Part shown: piece after piece, positions 1-5,425 of the stretch
Layout: each line of letters begins with the position of its first letter
How positions within the stretch are numbered: position 1 is the stretch's first letter
From: Syntrophaceae bacterium
Lineage (GTDB): Bacteria > Desulfobacterota > Syntrophia > Syntrophales > UBA2185
Assembly (NCBI GenBank): GCA_017885225.1
Contig: JAFNGM010000238.1
Location: forward strand, 2,698 to 8,585
DNA: 5,888 nucleotides
Direction of reading: 5' to 3'
The notes under the pieces: model-generated
Told to the model about the DNA's origin: nothing
Seen by the model: only the letters and a program-made list of their open reading frames with translations
The model's database searches: none
Program-made: the position numbers and the translations under genes

Positions 1-110
1 GCGGGGTAAGCGAGCGAATGGGGAATATAATTATTCCTTATGGATCGAAGATTCTCCGCAGTTTACTGCGGAGAGCTTCAATTCTCAGATATTCATGGCA
101 TGGCCATGAA
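1..110. repeat. Cluster of three short palindromes, possible REP-like intergenic element (left end cut by window)
   Basis: Three inverted repeats follow each other. The first has arms GGAATA (22-27) and TATTCC (32-37) around a 4-base loop, extendable by G-T pairs and one T-A pair to 19-40. The second has arms TCTCCGCAG (53-61) and CTGCGGAGA (66-74) around TTTA, with an extra GAAG/CTTC pairing at 47-50 and 76-79. The third has arms TTCATGG (92-98) and CCATGAA (104-110). The window opens with GCGGGG, which could be the right arm of a further hairpin outside it. No T-tract follows any stem, so these are not ordinary terminators. The dense palindromes without a coding frame suggest a dispersed intergenic repeat, but only one copy is visible here, so repetitiveness is inferred. 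Confidence 0.4.
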
Positions 111-490
111 ATCGCCCTGCCTATGAACATGTCTGCCCGTAATCGTTGCCCCTCAGGCCTATCCAGGAGCGAAGACTCGCAGGGTATGCCGTGTAAAACG
201 TATGACTTGTAATATTCTCCAGTTTAATATACTAACTCTCTTTAGTACAGGCAAGTTCTGTCAAACAGAAACAACATTCTCCTCGACTATCATGTATGAG
301 GAACGGGACGTCGGTTGACATTTGAGTAGCCGTGGATTTATGCACTACCGACCACCGGATAATTTCACAGCTTTTCCCGCGGTGTCCTTCCTGAAAGTGA
401 GTGTTTGACATTTTTCAAGGTAATGGCTCTATTTCAAACCGTAATAAACAATTCACTCCCGATGACAGACATCAACACAACACCTCACAT
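111..490. other. Intergenic stretch without a recognisable gene
   Basis: No frame in this stretch has a ribosome-binding site, a plausible start and a protein-like translation. A 64-codon frame at 18-212 runs through the palindromes and looks random. I see no tRNA, rRNA or CRISPR signature. The only recurring signal is the hexamer TTGACA followed by T, at 315-320 and 405-410, which matches the -35 box of the promoter at 509. Neither upstream copy has a good -10 box at 16-18 bases: copy two has TCTATT at 428-433, and copy one has nothing convincing. Confidence 0.5.
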
Positions 491-520
491 TTTGTGGTCA
501 ATATTTAATTGACATACAAA
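491..520. promoter_or_regulatory. Operator-like dyad overlapping the -35 box of the envelope operon promoter
   Basis: Arms GTCAAT (497-502) and ATTGAC (508-513) form a perfect 6-bp inverted repeat around ATTTA. Outside them TTTGT (491-495) and ACAAA (516-520) pair as well, offset by one base on the left and two on the right, giving 11 matched base pairs over 30 bp. The right inner arm contains five of the six bases of the -35 hexamer (509-514). A dimeric repressor bound here would cover the -35 element, which is typical operator geometry. The regulator cannot be named and no regulator gene lies in the window. AT-rich dyads also occur by chance. Confidence 0.45.
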
Positions 521-537
521 AACGTTATTCTTATACT
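509..537 (+). promoter_or_regulatory. Strong sigma-70 type promoter for the three-gene envelope operon
   Basis: The -35 box TTGACA (509-514) is a perfect consensus match. It is followed by a 17-base spacer, the optimal length, and the -10 box TATACT (532-537), which matches five of six consensus bases including the key T1, A2 and T6. Transcription would start near 544, giving a leader of roughly 44 bases before the TTG start codon at 588. This is the best promoter in the window and faces directly into the envelope gene set. The dyad at 491-520 overlaps its -35 box and suggests repression. Confidence 0.8.
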
Positions 538-572
538 TCATCGCTCAAAAGAGGAGTTCTTATCAATATAAT

Positions 573-581
573 AAGGAGAGG
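573..581 (+). promoter_or_regulatory. Shine-Dalgarno site that supports the TTG start at 588
   Basis: AAGGAGAGG lies six bases before TTG at 588-590. The strong match to the 16S rRNA tail at good spacing decides for this non-ATG start, and the encoded N-terminus is a good signal peptide. Confidence 0.75.
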
Positions 582-587
582 AATTAT

Positions 588-1145
588 TTGAAACGGTTAT
601 ATTCAATCGGTTTGGTTTTAATCATCCTGCAGGTGGCGCTTGCAGGACATGCCTTTGGTGCCACTCTCCTGGTGATGCCAGATCGCCACCATGTGGAAGA
701 TGCTTCATTGCCTGGTATCTCCATCAATCATCCGGTCAGTGTGGTCGCGGAGCATAATAATGTTCCTTCACCTGTGAGGATGTGTACAATGGAAAGCGGT
801 GTTTATCTTACTAAGATGGATGAATTGACGGATGCCGCCGTTGCATCCGCGGAAGATGTACTACGGCGGAAAAACATTCACGTGAAAGCCGACTCAAAAA
901 AAGTTTTGCGCATTTCTATCAGCGAAGCCCATTGTGTCATGGAACGCCCCTCTTTTTGGAACGCCGTTTTTCAATATACGGTCACATTAACCGTCTCATT
1001 TGATGATGATGTTATAAAGGAATTTGCGGGATCGCACGGAACCGGATCCGCGACGGCGGCCAACATCGCCATTTCGGATGCAATAAACTTCGCGGTTCTT
1101 AAAATGTTCAAGGATCAAGAGATCATCGCCTATTTGTCAAGATAA
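588..1145 (+). CDS. Secreted protein of unknown function, YajG-like layout
   Basis: The product is a 185-residue exported protein without a family I can name securely. Residues 1-24 form a signal peptide: a KR pair, a hydrophobic core around residues 7-19 and a likely signal-peptidase I site after AFG (22-24). It has no lipobox, so it should be soluble in the periplasm. The mature part has a helix at about 77-95, strands at about 106-113 and 127-137, a Gly/Ser/Ala turn at 147-156 and a closing helix at about 157-178. This helix-strand-strand-helix order resembles small periplasmic proteins and lipoproteins of the YajG type, but that is a shape comparison only. Cys66 and Cys116 are the only two cysteines after export and could form a disulfide. 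The start is TTG, chosen for the strong ribosome-binding site six bases upstream. It is the first gene after the promoter at 509, and two lipoprotein genes follow on the same strand. Confidence 0.8.
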   Translation: MKRLYSIGLVLIILQVALAGHAFGATLLVMPDRHHVEDASLPGISINHPVSVVAEHNNVPSPVRMCTMESGVYLTKMDELTDAAVASAEDVLRRKNIHVKADSKKVLRISISEAHCVMERPSFWNAVFQYTVTLTVSFDDDVIKEFAGSHGTGSATAANIAISDAINFAVLKMFKDQEIIAYLSR

Positions 1146-1223
1146 TGAAGGGGTCGGCCCGCACAGTGCCTGTCAACTGCAATTATGGTGGGAACAGTAT
1201 ATAAAGAAAGAAAGGTAAAAACT

Positions 1224-1703
1224 ATGAAACTCAGCACGAAACTAATGACCATTACACTATTCTTCATATTTCTGATTGCGGGTTGTCGGTCGTTTCCCAC
1301 CGCTTCAGACAACTACACCCAGAAAGCCCGGCAATTCAAGCCGGCGCCGGGCTGGGCGGGTGTTTACGTCTTGCGCCCCAATCAGTTTGTCGCTTCAGGA
1401 TCGAATATCAAGGTTTTTCTCGACCACAAAAAAGTCGGTATGTTGCCCCCGGGGACTTTTATTTATGGAGAAGTAATGCCACGCGAGCATTTTCTGGAAC
1501 TGGCGGAAATGCCCGGAGCCGCGAACAAATCTCTTCGGTTTAAGGCGGAGGAGGGGAAGTGCTATTTCTTTAAGACGGAAGTCGGCTTTGCACGCCAGAT
1601 TATAGAGCTGCTTTCCGAAGAAGAGGGCAAAGAGCTTGTCAAAAGCTATAAACAAAGCGGCTTCAATGAGTTCGACTCCACGGGGAAGGATGCGATTAAA
1701 TAA
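1224..1703 (+). CDS. DUF2846-type lipoprotein
   Basis: The product is a 159-residue predicted lipoprotein. Residues 1-20 are a lipoprotein signal peptide (KLSTK n-region, Phe/Ile/Leu-rich core) ending in the lipobox LIAG before Cys21. Residue +2 is Arg rather than Asp, so by the E. coli Lol rule the outer membrane is the likelier destination. Residues 44-125 read as the DUF2846 beta-rich domain: a GVYVLRP strand (46-52), then IKVFLDHKKVG (62-72), a PPGTFIYGEV turn and strand (75-84), LRFKAEEGKCYFFKTEV (104-120). The molecular role of DUF2846 is not known to me. A longer frame from ATG 1185 exists but has no ribosome-binding site and would put 13 mostly polar residues before the signal peptide; ATG 1224 has AAAGG (1211-1215) eight bases upstream. 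It lies 78 bases after the previous gene and 21 bases before the ankyrin gene, consistent with one transcript. Confidence 0.82.
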   Translation: MKLSTKLMTITLFFIFLIAGCRSFPTASDNYTQKARQFKPAPGWAGVYVLRPNQFVASGSNIKVFLDHKKVGMLPPGTFIYGEVMPREHFLELAEMPGAANKSLRFKAEEGKCYFFKTEVGFARQIIELLSEEEGKELVKSYKQSGFNEFDSTGKDAIK

Positions 1704-1724
1704 CAACTGCTCAAGGAGAACTTT

Positions 1725-3209
1725 ATGTATCGCGTTGGCATAATGTTGGCTGCGCTTGTCATGATGGCGTCTTGTATATCCTGCGTTACACCCAAAATGG
1801 CGGCAGATTCAGGGAAGATCCATCTCGCAGCCCAATCCGGTGACAGGGCCGGAGTCGATGCTGCGTTGCAATCCGGAAGTTCTGTCGATCAGACGGACAA
1901 CTATGGGAGAACTCCTCTCATATTTGCTACGGAGAGCGGTAATGATGCTATTGTGGAATTCCTGTTGAATAAAGGCGCCAATCCAAATCACACTGCCGAC
2001 GATGGAAGCACTCCTTTAATTATTGCCGTCCGGAAAGGCAATAGCCGCATAGCGGAGTTGCTGATACAAAGGGGAGCACTGATAAATAGTATTGGCGATG
2101 ATGGGTTCACCGCTCTCGCCATCTCGGCGGAAAAGGGAGGCAAGAATGTTTTTGAAGTCCTTTTGAAGCACGGCGCCAAACCGGATGTTTCCATGGCCAA
2201 TCGAGACACGGCCCTGATGAAGTCCATTCCACGCAAGGACAGCTATTATTTCGATCGGCTTCTTGAAAGCGGAGCGGATTCGAACAAAAAGGGGCGGGGG
2301 GGAAATACACCGCTTATCATAGCAGCCTGTTCCAATAAACCGGAGATCGCGGAAAAGCTGTTAAAGGCGGGAGCGCGCATCAACGAAATAAACGACAGCG
2401 GAAACAGCTCCCTGCTCTTTGCGGCGGGGCTTGCGGGGATTAAACCTGATATCGCCAAACTGCTGGTGGAAAAGGGAGCAGACATCAATCAATCATCAAA
2501 AGATGGTTTAACACCGGTAAAAGCTGCGTGTCTGGCAGGCAATACAGGCATGGTAGTATATCTGTTCGAGAAAGGCGCCCGCATAAATATTGATGATGCT
2601 TCGGACGAAGGCAGGGAACTAAACGGCACTCTGAATCATATTCTGGGTGACTATTATCTGGCAAAAGACGATTTAAAAAAATCGCGCACCTCATTTGAGA
2701 AGGCACAGGGTTACTACAAAAAAATAATTGACCAATACCAGGGCGATGTAACCAAAATTATGTGGCAGCAAATTGGCGATTATACGCTTGCAGCCGTTGC
2801 GCTGCCCATGCTCATGGTTCTCAATCCGGCGGCTGCCGGCACTCTCGCTGCGAATATTGCAACAGGCAGGACAGTCAATCAACAGCTTACGGCACAGATG
2901 GAAGATAGTATCCACGCCTATTATGCTCACAAACAAAAATATCATCACCCATACGTACCGACTTACGAGGGATTGAATATGTCCTATGTTCCACCGCCGT
3001 TAAATGATGTACCGATTGCGCAGAAAAAAACATTTGCGGAAAGAAAGGCCCAACATTTTGAGAAACGGTCTCAGATCATCGCCGATGTTCTGGCGTGCTT
3101 TGATAAAAACCCGCAGGGAGGATCAGGGTTACAAACGTGCGTCAATGCTGTGGCAAAGGCAGCGGCCGTTAATCAAACAGAAAAAAACGAGCCACCATCG
3201 AAGAATTAA
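1725..3209 (+). CDS. Ankyrin-repeat lipoprotein with an unassigned C-terminal domain
   Basis: This is a 494-residue envelope protein. The signal peptide has a hydrophobic core at about 5-15 and a likely lipidation site at Cys17 (MAS before Cys); Cys20 is the alternative. About eight ankyrin repeats follow at roughly 30-59, 60-93, 94-126, 127-159, 160-192, 193-225, 226-260 and 261-290. They are recognisable by G-x-TPL starts and LL-x-x-GA-x-x-N ends. Repeat 5 is degenerate, and the usual TPLH tetrapeptide reads mostly TPLI. Ankyrin arrays bind protein partners. Residues 300-340 form a Tyr- and Lys-rich helical segment resembling one TPR-like hairpin. Residues 353-379 are hydrophobic and rich in Ala, Leu and Pro, and could be a membrane-inserting hairpin. 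Residues 398-425 are rich in Tyr, His and Pro. Residues 432-480 are helical with Cys458 and Cys472. AAGGAG (1713-1718) lies six bases before ATG. The gene is last in the set and directly follows the DUF2846 lipoprotein. Its partner is unknown; an inhibitor or scaffold role would fit ankyrin proteins but is inference. Confidence 0.88.
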   Translation: MYRVGIMLAALVMMASCISCVTPKMAADSGKIHLAAQSGDRAGVDAALQSGSSVDQTDNYGRTPLIFATESGNDAIVEFLLNKGANPNHTADDGSTPLIIAVRKGNSRIAELLIQRGALINSIGDDGFTALAISAEKGGKNVFEVLLKHGAKPDVSMANRDTALMKSIPRKDSYYFDRLLESGADSNKKGRGGNTPLIIAACSNKPEIAEKLLKAGARINEINDSGNSSLLFAAGLAGIKPDIAKLLVEKGADINQSSKDGLTPVKAACLAGNTGMVVYLFEKGARINIDDASDEGRELNGTLNHILGDYYLAKDDLKKSRTSFEKAQGYYKKIIDQYQGDVTKIMWQQIGDYTLAAVALPMLMVLNPAAAGTLAANIATGRTVNQQLTAQMEDSIHAYYAHKQKYHHPYVPTYEGLNMSYVPPPLNDVPIAQKKTFAERKAQHFEKRSQIIADVLACFDKNPQGGSGLQTCVNAVAKAAAVNQTEKNEPPSKN

Positions 3210-3230
3210 GCCATGAATACCTTATGGTTT
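3208..3230 (+). terminator. Weak hairpin directly after the ankyrin gene, possible terminator
   Basis: CCATGA (3211-3216) pairs with TTATGG (3222-3227) around ATACC, with one G-T pair. AAG and TTT extend the stem on either side. It starts at the ankyrin stop codon, a usual place for a terminator, but the stem is AT-rich and no long T-tract follows. It may only slow the polymerase or protect the 3' end. Confidence 0.25.
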
Positions 3231-3387
3231 CCTCCTGCAAGTAGTGCTGCTTTCTATCGATAATCAACAATATTATTTATTCTCTAAGGGTGCAGACTCG
3301 TAGGTGTATGGTGCATCTTTGGTGGAATAAAGCAACTCAAGAACATGATTTGATCACGCTCGATTGAAACCTTCTTGAAGACAGTAT

Positions 3388-3416
3388 TTGACATAACTTG
3401 TTGGAAAGTGTAAGTT
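3388..3416 (+). promoter_or_regulatory. Promoter of the Cys-rich repeat gene
   Basis: The -35 box TTGACA (3388-3393) is perfect. After a 17-base spacer comes TAAGTT (3411-3416), which keeps the T1, A2 and T6 positions of the -10 consensus. Transcription would start near 3423, about 54 bases before the ATG at 3477. A short inverted repeat, AACTT (3395-3399) and AAGTT (3412-3416), lies between and over the boxes and may be chance. The -35 element plus following T is the same as at 509. Confidence 0.55.
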
Positions 3417-3476
3417 TCGCTCCATAATGCTCGACGATACAGATTGGGCAAATTAGAACATCAGGAGGTGTAATCT

Positions 3477-3866
3477 ATGAAAAAACTTTCAATAATTATC
3501 TCTGCAGTAATGATTATCTTTTTATGGGTCACGCCGGCGTTCTCGCAGAATCAGGACGAGACAGTGATACCTATGCTCGGTAAGGGAGTGTGCAAGGCCG
3601 ATATTGAGAAGTTCTGCAAAGACATCAAGCCAGGTGACGGCCGGATATGGACCTGCCTCAAGAGCAATAATGACCGGCTTTCACAGGAGTGCACGGATCA
3701 TATAGCCATGGTACAGGAAAAGAGAAAAGAATTTATTCAGGCCTGTAAGGATGATTCAAAAAAATTCTGTAAAGGAATTCCACGCGGCAAGGGTCGGATC
3801 GCATCATGCCTGAAAAGCCATGAAGCGGAATTGTCAGATACCTGTAGAGCTCTATTTCAGAAATAA
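3477..3866 (+). CDS. Small secreted Cys-rich repeat (GLG1-type, PF00839-like) protein
   Basis: The product is a 129-residue exported protein. Residues 1-23 form a signal peptide (KK, hydrophobic core 5-18, cleavage after AFS). The mature part holds two tandem repeats with identical cysteine spacing: Cys39, 47, 60, 72 and Cys90, 98, 111, 123, each C-x7-C-x12-C-x11-C, with a period of 51 residues. Shared local motifs are KFC (45-47 and 96-98), G-(D/K)-GRI (54-57 and 104-107) and CLKS (60-63 and 111-114). This pattern fits the cysteine-rich repeat known from the Golgi glycoprotein GLG1 and from small bacterial periplasmic proteins. In the family the cysteines are expected to form disulfides; the bacterial function is unknown to me. 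AGGAGGTG (3463-3470) lies six bases before ATG and is the strongest ribosome-binding site in the window, suggesting high expression. It has its own promoter at 3388 and appears monocistronic. Confidence 0.88.
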   Translation: MKKLSIIISAVMIIFLWVTPAFSQNQDETVIPMLGKGVCKADIEKFCKDIKPGDGRIWTCLKSNNDRLSQECTDHIAMVQEKRKEFIQACKDDSKKFCKGIPRGKGRIASCLKSHEAELSDTCRALFQK

Positions 3867-4042
3867 GATTTCTTTTTCCGCAAGTAGCACTATCAAACTA
3901 TGTAAGGTTCTGGAGGAAACGCTTAAAACCTTTGAATCGATTCTGAACCCCGGAGGAAAGATCGAGCTCCCTTACCGCTGGGAAGCTCCACCTGTTTCAT
4001 GGAGGGGTCGCGAGATTACTGAAGGGGCATAGCCAAGAAATC
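3867..4042. other. Intergenic stretch after the Cys-rich gene with several short hairpins
   Basis: No gene is supported here. GAATCGATTC (3934-3943) is a 10-base palindrome. GAGCTCCC (3964-3971) can pair with GGGAAGCTC (3980-3988) with one bulged A. CTCCA (3986-3990) can instead pair with TGGAG (4000-4004); the two pairings share bases 3986-3988 and exclude each other. AAGAAAT (4035-4041) pairs with ATTTCTT (4050-4056) around eight bases and sits over the stop of the possible minus-strand gene. None is followed by a T-tract on the + strand, so no clear terminator for the Cys-rich gene is visible. These may be a structured 3' leader or chance. Confidence 0.3.
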
Positions 4043-4273
4043 TCATCTCATTTCTTCAGCATGTGAGAAGTAGATAAAATTTTTCCTGTACTCGTTAATG
4101 CGGCACATTTCATTGAGGAAGTGTATTCCTGCCGGGCAGGAGGGGTTTCCATAGGGATTCCTCATTGATGTCAATTGCCGTTTCATGTTATACATAGAAT
4201 AATCTTGGAGAAAGTTGTACGAATCTTCAGGATTTAACGAATGGATCAAGCATTTGAACCCATGAACCCTCAC
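4043..4273 (-). CDS. Possible small protein of unknown function (minus strand, GTG start)
   Basis: A 76-codon open frame fills most of the gap between the Cys-rich gene and ispG, on the opposite strand. Unlike the shadow frames elsewhere it overlaps no other gene. Its translation looks protein-like: three cysteines (8, 46, 57), a helical-looking LNPEDSYNFLQDY segment (14-26) and a C-terminal half with NPYGNPSCPAGIHFLNE and CRINEYRKNF motifs rich in aromatic residues. Codon third positions are mixed, as in the neighbouring genes. Against it, the start is GTG with only AGGA two bases upstream, which is too close, and no good promoter is visible on that strand. No signal peptide or membrane segment is seen. 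I do not recognise a family. It would be divergent from ispG and convergent with the Cys-rich gene. Confidence 0.4.
   Translation of the reverse strand: MRVHGFKCLIHSLNPEDSYNFLQDYSMYNMKRQLTSMRNPYGNPSCPAGIHFLNEMCRINEYRKNFIYFSHAEEMR
4165..4203 (+). promoter_or_regulatory. Candidate promoter region for ispG-proS
   Basis: Two overlapping weak sigma-70 pairs are visible. TTGCCG (4175-4180) is 17 bases before AATAAT (4198-4203), matching four and five of six consensus bases. TTGATG (4165-4170) is 18 bases before TATACA (4189-4194), with four of six in each. Either would give a leader of about 135-145 bases. A lone TATAAA at 4318-4323 has no -35 partner. ispG needs a promoter in this gap because no upstream operon gene adjoins it, but the exact site is uncertain. 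Confidence 0.3.
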
Positions 4274-4331
4274 ATTCCTGAAGCCAAAACGCGACGAAAA
4301 GAGAGAAGGAACTCAACTATAAAACTCTATC

Positions 4332-4337
4332 GGTGAT
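4332..4337 (+). promoter_or_regulatory. Shine-Dalgarno-like site deciding the ispG TTG start
   Basis: GGTGAT matches the downstream half of the usual anti-Shine-Dalgarno complement (GGAGGTGAT) and lies eight bases before TTG at 4346. An in-frame TGA at 4334-4336 rules out any start further upstream except ATT at 4340. The site is weaker than those of the other genes here. Confidence 0.45.
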
Positions 4338-4345
4338 ACATTTCC

Positions 4346-5425
4346 TTGGAAAATCCTACGCAAAGAAAAAAAACGAAACCGGTTTTTTTTGGTGGTGTCC
4401 AGGTGGGCGGAGATGCCCCTGTAGTCGTTCAATCGATGACATGTACAGACACGAGGAATGTCGCGGCAACGGTCGTTCAGATAAAGCAGCTTAAAGAAGC
4501 AGGATGTGAGATCGTCAGGGTTGCCGTTCCCGATGAAGATGCCGCTCGCGCACTCTCTGAAATCAAAACGCACATCGATATTCCCATCATTGCGGATATT
4601 CATTTTAATTATCGTTTGGCGCTTGACGCGATAATGTATGGTGTTGAAGGGATAAGAGTCAATCCGGGGAATATTGCGAGAGAAAAAATGTTGGAGGTGG
4701 TTGCAGCTGCGAAAGCGCACGGGACGGTGATTCGCATAGGAGTAAATGCGGGTTCTCTTGAAAAAGATCTGTTGAAGAAATATGGAGGACCCACTGCATC
4801 CGCGCTGGTGGAAAGTGCAATAAATAGTCTCGCGTTCGTGCAGGATGCGGGACATGAGGCGATAAAGTTGTCTGTGAAATCATCTGACGTATCAACAATG
4901 GTTGAAGCATATCGCGAATTATCCAGAAAGACTGATTATCCCCTTCACGTTGGCGTCACGGAGGCGGGAAGTATTTTGAATGCCGCCATAAAATCGTCTA
5001 TTGGCATAGGAATTCTTTTGTATGAAGGAATAGGCGACACGATCAGAGTATCCATAACGGGTGATCCTGTTTCTGAAATCGGTGTGGCATTCGGAATTCT
5101 GAGAGCTCTGGGTATTAGGAAAGTCGGACCCGATATCATAGCCTGCCCTACCTGTGGTCGATGCGAGATTGACCTTTTTGCGCTGACGCGGGAGGTTGAG
5201 GAAAAAGTGGCGGGCATGAAGGAATATTTAAAAATAGCGTTAATGGGTTGCGTCGTGAACGGACCAGGAGAGGCTGCGGAAGCTGATGTGGGTATTGCAG
5301 GAGGCCGCGGATATGGGCTCCTCTTTAAGAAGGGTCAGGTAATTAAAAAGGTAAAGGAAGAGGAATTTACTCAAACATTGTTGCATGAAATTCATTCAAT
5401 GGTTGCTGAAAGGAAGGGGAAATAA
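4346..5425 (+). CDS. ispG: 4-hydroxy-3-methylbut-2-en-1-yl diphosphate synthase (IspG/GcpE)
   Basis: IspG catalyses the penultimate step of the MEP isoprenoid pathway in the cytosol, reductively converting ME-cPP to HMBPP with a [4Fe-4S] cluster fed by ferredoxin or flavodoxin. The 359 residues fit the compact two-domain bacterial form. The N-terminal TIM-barrel part includes [11 protein letters not shown] (26-36), VRVAVPD (57-63), [13 protein letters not shown] (81-93), IRVNPGNI (103-110) and [11 protein letters not shown] (129-139). The C-terminal domain carries the cluster ligands Cys267 and Cys270 in ACPTCGR, Cys302 in GCVVNGPGE, and Glu309; the spacing is the same as Cys270/273/305 and Glu312 of E. 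coli. An extra Cys273 lies nearby. All key residues are present, so the enzyme should be active. The start is TTG, because a stop codon lies four codons upstream and family members begin at this point. The stop codon overlaps the proS start by one base (TAATG). The common upstream partners dxr and rseP are absent here. Confidence 0.97.
   Translation: MENPTQRKKTKPVFFGGVQVGGDAPVVVQSMTCTDTRNVAATVVQIKQLKEAGCEIVRVAVPDEDAARALSEIKTHIDIPIIADIHFNYRLALDAIMYGVEGIRVNPGNIAREKMLEVVAAAKAHGTVIRIGVNAGSLEKDLLKKYGGPTASALVESAINSLAFVQDAGHEAIKLSVKSSDVSTMVEAYRELSRKTDYPLHVGVTEAGSILNAAIKSSIGIGILLYEGIGDTIRVSITGDPVSEIGVAFGILRALGIRKVGPDIIACPTCGRCEIDLFALTREVEEKVAGMKEYLKIALMGCVVNGPGEAAEADVGIAGGRGYGLLFKKGQVIKKVKEEEFTQTLLHEIHSMVAERKGK

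Noticed and set aside
18..212. 64-codon + strand frame at the left edge
   Set aside because: It runs through three palindromes, has no ribosome-binding site and its translation looks random; better read as part of a non-coding repeat.
1185..1223. Longer start for the DUF2846 lipoprotein
   Set aside because: ATG 1185 has no Shine-Dalgarno and would add 13 mostly polar residues before an otherwise complete lipoprotein signal peptide.
3374..3399. Heat-shock-like CTTGAA before the Cys-rich gene
   Set aside because: No CCCCAT-like -10 box follows at the proper distance; the TTGACA promoter at 3388 explains the region better.
3820..4032. 70-codon + strand frame overlapping the 3' end of the Cys-rich gene
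   Set aside because: It overlaps a well-supported gene in another frame, has no good ribosome-binding site and its sequence resembles no protein I know.
4128..4140. GC-rich palindrome CCTGCCGGGCAGG as a terminator
   Set aside because: No T-tract follows on either strand and it lies within the possible minus-strand gene, where it encodes part of SCPAG.
4313..4855. 180-codon minus-strand frame opposite ispG
   Set aside because: It is antisense to the conserved N-terminal half of ispG and its Arg/Phe/Ser-rich translation is typical of a shadow frame.
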